A DNA stretch of 64,000 bases, from NCBI GenBank assembly GCA_044507695.1, contig JBIQJD010000004.1, positions 186,001 to 250,000 of the forward strand. Direction: 5' to 3'. The notes below the pieces were generated by a model. It made no database searches and was not told where the DNA came from. It saw nothing but the letters and a program-made list of their open reading frames with translations. The number at the start of each line of letters is the position of its first letter. Within the stretch, counting starts at the first letter, position 1. Positions 54,808-63,468 of this stretch are shown one piece after another. The DNA comes from JBIQJD01 sp044507695 (GTDB taxonomy: Bacteria > Bacteroidota > Ignavibacteria > Ignavibacteriales > Ignavibacteriaceae). The translations under genes were made by a program, and so were the position numbers.

Positions 54808-56106
54808 CTATTTTGAATGCAATGCTTTAATCTGTCTTTGCATCAGCCAAACCGCAACAATTGATAAAATAAAATATACAGATGTAAATGCAGCAAGATG
54901 AAATACCTGTCCGGGTACAGGAGTAACTGATTCCGCGACTGTCATTATTTCATAAATGATCCATGGCTGCCTGCCAACCTCTGTAACAATCCAGCCGGCT
55001 TCAACGGCAATAAAACCGAGCGGAGTACAAAGTGCAACAACTATAAGAAATCTTTTATGCTCCAAAATATTTTTCCACTTTAACTGAAAGAGCCAGAAAA
55101 GAACGGACACTATTGCAAGAATAGTTCCGCATCCAACCATTATTTGAAAAGCAAGATGTGTAATTAAAACCGGCGGCCAGTGTTCCTTGGGAAATTCCTC
55201 CAATCCTTTTACTTCTGCATCAAAATCTCCGTATGCAAGAAAGCTTAATGCTTTTGGAATTTCAATTCCATATTCAGTAATACGTGTTTGTTCATCCGGT
55301 ATTCCGCCAATCGTAAGCGGTGCACCCTTTTCAGTTTTAAACAATCCTTCCATTGCCGCAAGTTTTACCGGCTGGCGTTCCGCAACATCTTTAGCTGAGA
55401 AATCGCCGCTCAACGGCTGTGCAACTGCAGCCACACTGCCGAACATAAGAGCAATGATCATCGCTTTTTTATGAAGTACACGTTCACGGTTCTTCAGATA
55501 AAGGATTGCATGAAGCCCTGCAACAGCAAACGCGGTTGCCTCAAATGCTGCAATCGTCATGTGAAGTGTCTGGCTTATCCAGGCATCATTAAACATTGCT
55601 GCCCATGGATCAATATTATATGCCTGTCCGTTTATCCAATCAAAACCGGCAGGAGAATTCATCCACGCATTTGCAGTTACAACAAAAATTCCGGATGCAA
55701 CTCCGGAAACGCCAACCAACAAACCTGAAAACCAATGAATATAGGGATTCATTCTGTTCCAGCCGTAAAGAAAAAGCCCGATGCAGATTGCTTCAACAAA
55801 AAATGCAGTACCTTCCCAGCTAAACGGCATACCGATAATTGCCCCTGCGTGTTTCATAAAGCCGGGCCATAGTAATCCAAGCTCAAATGAAAGTGCAGTG
55901 CCTGATACAGCACCGATAGCAAAAAAAATAGCAACGCCTTTTGACCACGTTTTTGTTAATCTGAGATAAATTTCATCCCTGGTTTTAAGCCATTTCCAGT
56001 GTGAGATAACCATTAAGAAAGGCATAGTCATTCCAATGCAGGCAAAGATGATATGGAAGCCGAGAGAGATAGCCATTGTAAGACGGGCAGCTAAAAGATT
56101 ATCCAT
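54808..56106 (-). CDS. cydA: Cytochrome bd ubiquinol oxidase subunit I
   Basis: 432 residues, a short-Q-loop form. Heme ligand His18 lies in SLGFHIIFACIG; GALSFELGLLWPGFMKHAGAIIGMPFSWEGTAFF carries the helix 3 motif with the conserved Glu; GWIVTEVGRQPWIIYE is the diagnostic heme d region. It suggests microaerobic respiration. Forms cydAB with the next gene. Confidence 0.93.
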   Translation of the reverse strand: MDNLLAARLTMAISLGFHIIFACIGMTMPFLMVISHWKWLKTRDEIYLRLTKTWSKGVAIFFAIGAVSGTALSFELGLLWPGFMKHAGAIIGMPFSWEGTAFFVEAICIGLFLYGWNRMNPYIHWFSGLLVGVSGVASGIFVVTANAWMNSPAGFDWINGQAYNIDPWAAMFNDAWISQTLHMTIAAFEATAFAVAGLHAILYLKNRERVLHKKAMIIALMFGSVAAVAQPLSGDFSAKDVAERQPVKLAAMEGLFKTEKGAPLTIGGIPDEQTRITEYGIEIPKALSFLAYGDFDAEVKGLEEFPKEHWPPVLITHLAFQIMVGCGTILAIVSVLFWLFQLKWKNILEHKRFLIVVALCTPLGFIAVEAGWIVTEVGRQPWIIYEIMTVAESVTPVPGQVFHLAAFTSVYFILSIVAVWLMQRQIKALHSK

Positions 56107-56254
56107 TCAAACTCCGCTAAGAATTTAGATTCAAAAACTATGAAATTAATTTATAATCTTCCTTACTTTTAAAAGAGACTGATAATTTAAGATATTTTAC
56201 ACTACTATTTTTATCTGGAATGAACTAACTTAAATCAAAATAAATGAGGTTTGT

Positions 56255-56674
56255 ATGAAGATTTTTAAGAAGCTGTGCAGGCTGTTTCTTGTTTTTGTTA
56301 TCAGCTTTCAGATAAGCTTTTGTGTTGATGCATTTGCAGGAGTAAATGATAAGGTGGGCGGCGGCAGCGGTTCAGCACAAGCAGGCGGCTCAAGCGGAGA
56401 TGATATTTTGATTTATGTTGCAGCCGCGGCAGTTGTTGGGCTTGTTGTATGGAAGGTAATTTCGGACAGAAACAAGAAGGCTGAAACAGAAGAAAAATCT
56501 GATTCAACAAAAGCTATGATTCTTATGCCGCTGCAAAAAGAGAATAATGGTACAGCAGCGATTATAAGGAATATGCAGGAAAAAATTCCTGTCAAACTAA
56601 CGCTTGGTGTAAATTCATCAAATTATTTTATGAATGATAAAAAAGTAAGTGTGGGAATAAGGTATTCGTTTTAG
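56255..56674 (+). CDS. Exported Gly-rich protein with one membrane segment, function unknown
   Basis: 139 residues. Signal peptide ends near DAFA (about 29), followed by a Gly/Ser-rich stretch (VGGGSGSAQAGGSSG), a hydrophobic segment (about 50-67), a charged linker and a beta-rich end with VKLTLGVNSSNYFM and VGIRYSF. GAGG at 56245-56248 serves the ATG. The YSF end suggests a terminal beta strand. No family recognised. Confidence 0.55.
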   Translation: MKIFKKLCRLFLVFVISFQISFCVDAFAGVNDKVGGGSGSAQAGGSSGDDILIYVAAAAVVGLVVWKVISDRNKKAETEEKSDSTKAMILMPLQKENNGTAAIIRNMQEKIPVKLTLGVNSSNYFMNDKKVSVGIRYSF

Positions 56675-56770
56675 TTGACAATTTATCAATTCATAATTAA
56701 GAATTAACAATTGGATTGGTGATGTAATTTACAAAATTCTTACTGCAGCCATTTTTGTGAATGAAAATAG

Positions 56771-57193
56771 ATTCTTGCAAAGGCTGCAATAATTTTTAAA
56801 TACCTGCGGCAGTCACGAACCCAACATACGCCGCTGCCTTCCTCTTCAATTAAAATATTTAATGCTATAGCCGCGGTAAACAACGGCATTAATTGTTTTG
56901 ATCCTGTTAAAAGGAACGGCATATTGAAACATGCCTGGGTAAAAGGTAATGATGAATTTTTACTGCCCGGAAAGCCAGGTATTGAAGTTAAACCAATAAA
57001 GTTCTCAGTACGTGAAACTGAAATTATCAGGCTTATTGCTCAAGGTAAACGATCCCGGGAAATAGTAGATGAGATCAATATTTCGGTATTTACTCTGGAC
57101 CAGCATAAAAATCATATCCGGAAGAAATTAAATCTGGATTCCGCACGCGATATTCTAAAATATGTATTAAACCATAAAATTGAGTGGGATTAA
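56771..57193 (+). pseudogene. 5'-truncated LuxR-family regulator, paralogue of the 16709 gene
   Basis: The frame from 56771 (after TAG 56768) reads IFNAIAAVNNGINCFDPVKR in front of a GerE HTH (FSVRETEIIRLIAQGKRSRE...TLDQHKNHIRKKL). It aligns with FVETIKLVNSGSCCFDNVVR and TVVQHKDKIVKKL of the intact regulator, including the shared QHK helix. About 100 receiver residues are missing, and there is no proper start; TTG 56924 could still give an 89-aa HTH-only protein. The upstream sequence has two stops, so it is best seen as a decayed gene. Confidence 0.65.
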
Positions 57194-57215
57194 AAAATAG
57201 GGGTGGAAGAAGTGA

Positions 57216-57398
57216 AAAAGACTTTTTTGGGGTTCATTTGAAGGTTTGTTACACTACAATGGTTCAGATTTTAAGCTGATATATAATGAACATTCAAATT
57301 ACGGCGGGGCAGTTATTTTTGAAAACGATGTTTTTTTCTTGACAACAGATTGGGGCAAAACTAATTATGAATTAATGATTCACGGTACGCTTAAATAG
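57216..57398 (+). pseudogene. Fragment of a propeller-like exported protein
   Basis: 60 codons with no start. It reads GLLHYNGSDFKLIYNEHSNY, then GGAVIFENDVFFLTTDWGKT, then NYELMIHGTLK and a stop. The repeat of YNG...Y and ...DW suggests a last blade of a sialidase/YCF48-like or similar propeller. It begins after a TGA at 57213 and directly follows the regulator remnant, in a small gene graveyard. Confidence 0.5.
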
Positions 57399-57591
57399 AA
57401 AGGGAAATAGTAGAGTAAATAAAATTATAAAAGTGGGAATGGTGCGCCAACACCATACCCGTTGTAAATAAGTTTAGGCTGCTCACCTAATAGGCATTTT
57501 ACTGCCATTTATTTACGGCCATTTTTATTTGGCTTTATTAATTTAATTAAGGGATCTCAAATGAACAAAAGTAAGTGGAACTTAAAATTAA
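57399..57591. other. Gene-free region with hairpin
   Basis: No coding frame supported. A hairpin at 57435-57460 pairs GGG and ATGGTG with CACCAT and CCC (one A-A mismatch, loop CGCCAA). It may end leftover transcription from the decayed genes. No U-tract follows, and no riboswitch class is recognised. Confidence 0.4.
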
Positions 57592-58728
57592 TTACTCCTG
57601 GTAACTTATCCTGTAAATAGCTCCGCCATAGTCATCAGAAACCAGCATGGAACCATCATCCATCAGTTCAATATCCACCGGTCTGCCTGAAACTGAATTT
57701 CCATTAAGCCAGCCTTCGGCAAACGGCTCATAACTAACTGCATTGTTTCCGTTTAATTTAACGAGCATTACTCTATAACCAATTTTTTCACTTCTGTTCC
57801 ATGAACCATGTTCAGCAATAAAGATTTGATTTTTATATTCATCCGGAAACATATTACCGGTGTAGAACTCCATTCCAAGTGCTGCTACGTGAGGGCCAAG
57901 CTGCTGAACTGGTTTTGTATATTGTGAAAGATCCTTTCCTTCACCGAATTCAGGATCACGGATATCATTCCCGTGCATAAAAGGAAAGCCAAAGTGCATA
58001 CCTATTTGCGGTGCACGGTTTAGCTCATCCGGTGGAATATTATCACCAAGCATATCTCTTCCATTATCAGTAAACCACAGCTCACCGGTTTCAGGATGCC
58101 AATCGAATCCCACAGTGTTTCTGATGCCGTGCGCATAAATTTCAAAGCCGCTTCCATCCGGATTCATTCTTGTTATTGAAGAATAAATTTCATTTTCAGG
58201 ATTACAGACATTACAAGGCGATCCGACCGGTACATAAAGTTTATCATCGGGACCAAAGGCAATGTACTTCCAGCCGTGAGAGCGATCCGATGGAAATTGA
58301 TCAAAAACTACAACCGGCTGCGGATTATTACGCATGTTTTTTTCAATATCATCAAAGCGTAAAATTCTGCTTATCTCTGATACATAAAGTGAACCCTCAT
58401 GAAGTGCTACTCCGTTTGGACTCGTTAATCCTCTTGCAATAGTTATTACTTCATCAGCTTTATAATCTTTGTTTGAATCAATTACAGCGTAAACATTTCC
58501 ATTGCCGCGTGTACCAACAAACAAAATTCCGTTATCGCTCATTGCCATAGAGCGTGCGCCCTCAACATCATCTGCAAAAATTTCAATTTTAAATCCGGGA
58601 GGAAGTGAAATGCCAGGTTCATTTTCTATTTGTTCGGGAGAATTCTCCTGGCTGCAATTTAAAGTTCCAACTGCAAAAGTTATACTTAAAAATATGAGGA
58701 TGATTTTTTTAAGATTATTCATATTCAC
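57592..58728 (-). CDS. Sorbosone dehydrogenase/PQQ-glucose dehydrogenase-like lipoprotein
   Basis: 378 residues, exported with a Cys25 lipobox-like end (TLNC). PPGFKIEIFADDVEGARSMAMS, GARSM/LFVGTRGNGNVYAV, TSPNGVALHEGSLYVSE, HGWKYIAFGPDDKLYVPVGSPCNVC and GFDWHPETGELWFTDNGRDMLGD are motifs of the soluble PQQ-dependent aldose/sorbosone dehydrogenase propeller family. Many family members lack proof of PQQ binding. Conserved GGAIYRI ends the protein. No cognate cytochrome gene is adjacent. Confidence 0.8.
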   Translation of the reverse strand: MNMNNLKKIILIFLSITFAVGTLNCSQENSPEQIENEPGISLPPGFKIEIFADDVEGARSMAMSDNGILFVGTRGNGNVYAVIDSNKDYKADEVITIARGLTSPNGVALHEGSLYVSEISRILRFDDIEKNMRNNPQPVVVFDQFPSDRSHGWKYIAFGPDDKLYVPVGSPCNVCNPENEIYSSITRMNPDGSGFEIYAHGIRNTVGFDWHPETGELWFTDNGRDMLGDNIPPDELNRAPQIGMHFGFPFMHGNDIRDPEFGEGKDLSQYTKPVQQLGPHVAALGMEFYTGNMFPDEYKNQIFIAEHGSWNRSEKIGYRVMLVKLNGNNAVSYEPFAEGWLNGNSVSGRPVDIELMDDGSMLVSDDYGGAIYRISYQE

Positions 58729-58739
58729 TCCTTAAAATT

Positions 58740-58931
58740 TTAATAGGAATTTTCCGGCGGAGGAAGAATGATCCATAATATGATGTAAACGAGAATGCCG
58801 GGGAAAGCTGCGCTTAATACGGATAACAGAACGTATGCAATCCGCACAACTGTTGGATCCCAGCCGAGCCATTCAGCTATACCGCCGCATACTCCTGCTA
58901 TCATTGAATTTCTTGATCTTCTGAGAGGCAT
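58740..58931 (-). CDS. PspC-domain membrane protein
   Basis: 63 residues, essentially one PspC domain: RRSRNSMIAGVCGGIAEWLG followed by a membrane segment (about 32-57). PspC proteins are involved in envelope stress signalling in E. coli, but small single-domain forms are widespread and of unknown role. It follows its upstream region with no neighbouring psp genes. Confidence 0.88.
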   Translation of the reverse strand: MPLRRSRNSMIAGVCGGIAEWLGWDPTVVRIAYVLLSVLSAAFPGILVYIILWIILPPPENSY

Positions 58932-59170
58932 AACTTATCATCCTGTTAATTTGTGATAACATAAATATTTATTTCACAAATATAAAATAGTAAAAATAAG
59001 GATTGATTTGTCTCAACTTATATGAAAGAGAATTGATATCTATTAAGATTTTTAAGTGAAATGAGATAATATATTTTGTCATCTCAACAAAAGATAATGA
59101 TATGTGTTAGCTGAGAACTTCAGACAGGGAAGAATCCAGAACGATGAATTTACTAGCCGATATGAATGGA

Positions 59171-60028
59171 TTATTTAAACCGTTCTTTCAGTTTTGCAGC
59201 GTAACGCCGGCTCATCTTAAAAGGCTCAGGTTTATTTTGAAGGTAAACATGATATGATGAGTTGAACCACTTTTCAACTTTCTCAACATATTCAAGATTA
59301 ACAATTGTTGAACGGTGAATTCTTACAAAATATTTTGGTGTTAGTCTTTCTTCCCATTCAACCATTGATTTTAGAACAAGATGCTTTTTACCGGTGTTAG
59401 TATAAATGTATGAATAATCTTTTTCCGCGGTGATACATACAATGCTGTTTACTTTAAGAAATTTGGAAACACCATCAAACGTAATGAATAATCTGTCATC
59501 ATATTCAAGCACTTTATTATTCTGCTCATGATGATTTGACTGAGTTTCAGCAGCTTCATCATTTTCATTTATTTCATCATCTTCATAAACGGCTTCATCT
59601 GCGGGAAGATCTTTTACAGCAAGCTCATTCCCGTTACCATTTCCATTAATGTTATTTGTCTTCTCAAAACTGTTAACAAGCCGTTTAATAGTTTCAGCAA
59701 GACGCTCAGGAACGATAGGTTTTTGCAGATAATCAAGAGCGTTAACATCAAATGCTTTCAGCGCATAACTATCGTATGCACTTACAAAGACAATCTTTGG
59801 CAAAGTTTTTATCTTCTGCATTAATTCAAAACCGGTTTCATTATCAAGACAAACATCCAGAAAGATACTATCGGGTTTTTTTCTTTTAATGATTTCTATT
59901 GCTTTAGGAATATTAGCTGCCTCACCAACCACATTAATTTCGGGGAATTTTTTCAGCAGCACATTCAGCAGCTTTCTTGATAAAGCATCATCATCTACTA
60001 TAACTGTATTTACCTTTTTATTATCCAT
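59171..60028 (-). CDS. LytTR-family response regulator
   Basis: 285 residues from ATG 60028 (a 10-residue longer frame exists to 60058). Receiver domain: acidic pocket VDDD (11-14), phospho-Asp58 in FLDVC, Ser83, Lys103 in QKP. A long acidic, Asn/Gly-rich linker (about 122-165) joins it to a LytTR DNA-binding domain, with ITAEKDYSYIYTNTGKK and PKYFVRIHRSTIVNLEYVEKVEKW. No histidine kinase lies next to it. It precedes the GH3 gene in the same direction downstream of it only by strand, and its targets are unknown. Confidence 0.88.
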   Translation of the reverse strand: MDNKKVNTVIVDDDALSRKLLNVLLKKFPEINVVGEAANIPKAIEIIKRKKPDSIFLDVCLDNETGFELMQKIKTLPKIVFVSAYDSYALKAFDVNALDYLQKPIVPERLAETIKRLVNSFEKTNNINGNGNGNELAVKDLPADEAVYEDDEINENDEAAETQSNHHEQNNKVLEYDDRLFITFDGVSKFLKVNSIVCITAEKDYSYIYTNTGKKHLVLKSMVEWEERLTPKYFVRIHRSTIVNLEYVEKVEKWFNSSYHVYLQNKPEPFKMSRRYAAKLKERFK

Positions 60029-60264
60029 TTTCTTTTGGTGTTTAATTGTTCCCATCATTATTCAAAGACCGTTCCAAGTTTTCATCCATGAAACAGAAAT
60101 AGTAAAATATTTACAATATCAGCTAAAAATGAGAGGCTTTATTAGCCGATGAAAGTGTAGTTTTAGTCTACGAAGGAGAATTACAATGAGAAAATAAGAC
60201 AAATTGTTTTAAACTGAAACAACCTGGCTGTCCCAATTTTCTCAATGAAGTTTGATGTAATAAT

Positions 60265-63174
60265 CTATTTCCCCAGAGCTTCTATAATTGTATTGTGTAT
60301 CACAGGACGGAAATTTATTATTTCATCATGTTTGCTGCCTGGATAAACTCTGTTGGTTAATAAGATTATAAACAGATTTTTTTCCGGATCAATCCAGATT
60401 GATGTACCTGTAAAACCGGTATGGCCAAATGAACGTGATGATAAATATTTACCTGCAGAAGAACCATTTTCTGATTTGGTATCCCAGCCCAAAGCGCGTG
60501 AGCTTTCATTTGATTGGCGGGATGTCCATTCTTCTACTGTTAACGGCTGAATAATTTGTTTACCGCCGTAATTTCCTTTCTGAAGCATCATCTGTGCAAA
60601 CACAGCAATATCTTCTGCAGTTGAGAATAATCCGGCATGTCCTGCAACTCCATTTAAAATGAATGAGTTACCATCATGCACAACGCCTTTATTCCTTTTT
60701 TTGCCTTTTGATTTTTCACTCGTTGGAGGACAATAATAATAAAGTTCAACTGGTGGATTGTACATTGTTCTATGCATCTGAAGCGGCCCGAACACTCTTT
60801 CCTTTAAAAATTTGTCAAGTGATTTGCCGCTGATTTTTTCCAGTACTTTTTGAAGTACAATCATATTCAAATCACTATAAACAGTTTTGCTTCCAACAGG
60901 ATTTTGTAATCCTTCATTCATAATTGAATGAATAACTTCATCAGCGGATTTATATAATGAAGGATAATTTCTGTATGCAATTAATCCGGAGTTATGTAGC
61001 AGCAGGCTGCGCACGGTAATATTTTCCTTGCCATTATTTCCAAATTCAGGAAGATAATACATAACCTTTTCATCAATGTTCAATTTACCTTCATCGTAAA
61101 GGATCATTGCAGCGGTTGTTGTTCCAATCACTTTAGATAATGAAGCAAGATCAAATATTGCATCATTCATCATCAAAGTTGAATTTGGTTCATAAGTAAA
61201 TCTGCCAAATGATTTTTCATAAATTACTTCACCATTCTTTGCAGCAAGCAAAACTCCGCCGGGAAAAAATTTGTTTTCTACTGCCTGTATCATCTTTACA
61301 TCAACAGCATCAAAATTATAATTAGTATCAACTCCGCCTTCAGCAAATTTTAAAGTGGTTCTTTCAATTTTGATTCCATGTCCGAGATTATATTCTGTCC
61401 CCGGTATAGAAACAGGAAGTTTGCCGGTAATATCCTTTTCACCGGTAACAGCTTCAGCCATTGCAATCTGAGAAAAAGATACATCTCCATAAGCACATAG
61501 GTATGCAGTTACATCCGGGAATAAAGATAACAGGTAAGGATTTCCAAAACTGATTGCAACAATCGGTTTATTTAGTGCGGCAATCTTATCTATAAAATTC
61601 AGATGTTCATCTGAAAGCGAAACTGTTCCCTGGTATGCTTTTACTTTAATAAATAATGGAAGAAAAATTACATCAGCCTGTCGGGCAAGCTCAAGTGCTT
61701 TTGAATATTCTTTTGCTTTGCTTCTTCTTGTAAGAAAGCTTTTACTCATATAGCCAAACCTGCTTTCAATTGCATTTTGAAATTCAAGATCAGCGGAATT
61801 TCCTGAACCATCTGTTACTGTTATGCAGGCAGCTTTGTATATTTTTTTAGGATCAACCGGAATGAGATTATTTTCATTCTTAACCAGCGTAATTGATTTT
61901 GCTGCAATTTCTTCTGCAAGTCTTATATGAGATTTACTGCCGATAACTTTATTGAGATTATTTATATCAGTATATCTGTTTTCATTTAACCCCAGCCATT
62001 TTTTTGCGGCAAGAATTTTTCTCACACTATAATTAATTCGTTCTTCAGTTATCAATCCGTTTTTAACCGCTGAATAAATTGAATTGATTGCAACTTCTTC
62101 ATCAGGCGGCATAAGTATAAGATCATTGCCTGCCTGCACTGCTTTTACTGATGCTTCTGCAACAGAATAATGATTTGTAATTGCGCTCATATTCATTGCA
62201 TCTGTAACAATCAAACCATCAAAACCAATTTCATTTTTCAGGAGATCGGTAATAATTCTTTTTGAAAGGGTGGCGGGAATATTATCAGGCTCCAAACCGG
62301 GAACATTTAAATGCCCGATCATAACAGAATGAACACCAGCCTTTACTGATTGAACAAACGGTACAAGTTCATTATTAATCAGATAATTTTTATCCCCTTC
62401 AATCAAAGGCATTTCTTTGTGGGAATCTATTTTTGTATCACCATGCCCGGGAAAATGCTTAATTGTGGTAATAACATTTTCTTCAGATGCGCCTGCTATA
62501 AATGATGCACAGAACTGAGAAACAATATCTTTATCCTCTGAGAAAGAACGAATGTTAATTATCGGGTTTGCAGAGTTATTATTTATATCACCAACCGGTG
62601 CATAGTTCTGATGAACGCCAAGTGCTCGGGTTTCTGCAGAAATTACCTTTCCAAATTTATAAGCCAATGAAGGATCATCTGTTGCGGCAATAGCCATATT
62701 ATAAGGAAACTCCGCCGCATCTGTTAAACGCATTGCAAGTCCGCGTTCAAAATCAGATGCAATTAATAAAGGAATATCAGAAATTTCCTGCATTTGATTA
62801 ATTATCATTGCTTCATTTAGAATATCTCCTTTAAAGAAAATCAATCCGCCAACTTTTTTATTTTCTACAAGATTTTTAATTCTCTGAAATTCTTTTGAAT
62901 CAAAACTTGAATAATTCCCAAGCACCCACGGCATAATCATCTGGGAACATTTTTCTTCCAGTGTCATCCGTTCAAGTGTTGATTCAATCCAGGCTTTGTC
63001 TTCTATTTTAAGATCAAATACGGAGGGATATTTTATTTCCGTCAGATCGGAATTATCGTTCATGTTAGTTCCTAAAAGATTTAAAATGGTGGTCGTATTT
63101 ATTGATGGAGATAGAATAAAAATCAAAACCAATATAGAACTTGTTAAATAGGGCGCAGAAAGTAGTTTGTACAT
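60265..63174 (-). CDS. GH3 beta-N-acetylhexosaminidase fused to a serine hydrolase (beta-lactamase-like)
   Basis: 969 residues. A signal-anchor start, then a GH3 NagZ-like domain: KHFPGHGDTKIDSH (239-252) with the mobile His/Asp dyad, and nucleophile Asp325 in GLIVTDAMNMSAI. A GH3 C-terminal domain follows (about 430-600). Residues about 615-969 are a class C beta-lactamase/penicillin-binding-type hydrolase: SLSK (678-681), YSD (766-768) and HTG in FGHTGFTGTS. It likely cleaves peptidoglycan fragments and a peptide or ester bond in the periplasm. Fusion known from Ignavibacteria and Bacteroidota. Confidence 0.9.
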   Translation of the reverse strand: MYKLLSAPYLTSSILVLIFILSPSINTTTILNLLGTNMNDNSDLTEIKYPSVFDLKIEDKAWIESTLERMTLEEKCSQMIMPWVLGNYSSFDSKEFQRIKNLVENKKVGGLIFFKGDILNEAMIINQMQEISDIPLLIASDFERGLAMRLTDAAEFPYNMAIAATDDPSLAYKFGKVISAETRALGVHQNYAPVGDINNNSANPIINIRSFSEDKDIVSQFCASFIAGASEENVITTIKHFPGHGDTKIDSHKEMPLIEGDKNYLINNELVPFVQSVKAGVHSVMIGHLNVPGLEPDNIPATLSKRIITDLLKNEIGFDGLIVTDAMNMSAITNHYSVAEASVKAVQAGNDLILMPPDEEVAINSIYSAVKNGLITEERINYSVRKILAAKKWLGLNENRYTDINNLNKVIGSKSHIRLAEEIAAKSITLVKNENNLIPVDPKKIYKAACITVTDGSGNSADLEFQNAIESRFGYMSKSFLTRRSKAKEYSKALELARQADVIFLPLFIKVKAYQGTVSLSDEHLNFIDKIAALNKPIVAISFGNPYLLSLFPDVTAYLCAYGDVSFSQIAMAEAVTGEKDITGKLPVSIPGTEYNLGHGIKIERTTLKFAEGGVDTNYNFDAVDVKMIQAVENKFFPGGVLLAAKNGEVIYEKSFGRFTYEPNSTLMMNDAIFDLASLSKVIGTTTAAMILYDEGKLNIDEKVMYYLPEFGNNGKENITVRSLLLHNSGLIAYRNYPSLYKSADEVIHSIMNEGLQNPVGSKTVYSDLNMIVLQKVLEKISGKSLDKFLKERVFGPLQMHRTMYNPPVELYYYCPPTSEKSKGKKRNKGVVHDGNSFILNGVAGHAGLFSTAEDIAVFAQMMLQKGNYGGKQIIQPLTVEEWTSRQSNESSRALGWDTKSENGSSAGKYLSSRSFGHTGFTGTSIWIDPEKNLFIILLTNRVYPGSKHDEIINFRPVIHNTIIEALGK

Positions 63175-63468
63175 AGCAGCTAAACATTAATTAATACTTA
63201 GTGCTAATATAAAAGAGGCAGTGGAAAAGTCTATAGTTAGTACAGCATTTGAGAAAAAAACTTTTAAAAATAATAAATGATAGACAACAATTCACAATTC
63301 ACAATTATGAATTAACAATTAGTCTGGTTCATTTAATGATTCATTTTGCAGGAGTTGAAAAACTGCAGAGATATTAAAATCATAATATGCGCAGACTGAA
63401 TTGATCTTATCTAATTCAGCTTTAATCTAAGCACCGCAAAGTACAAGTACATCAAGCATCATCAACAA
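63175..63468. other. Intergenic region with AT-rich repeat
   Basis: 294 nt without a gene. CAATTCACAATTCACAATTA then TGAATTAACAATT (63288-63320) resembles a block at 56687-56712 (CAATTCATAATTAAGAATTA, then ACAATT). Both are near-palindromic and may be copies of a small dispersed repeat. Confidence 0.5.

Noticed and set aside
56740..56922. 60-codon frame on the - strand
   Set aside because: Overlaps the decayed regulator, whose + frame aligns with the 16709 protein.
57435..57460. Riboswitch
   Set aside because: A single hairpin with one mismatch; no conserved core of any known class could be matched.
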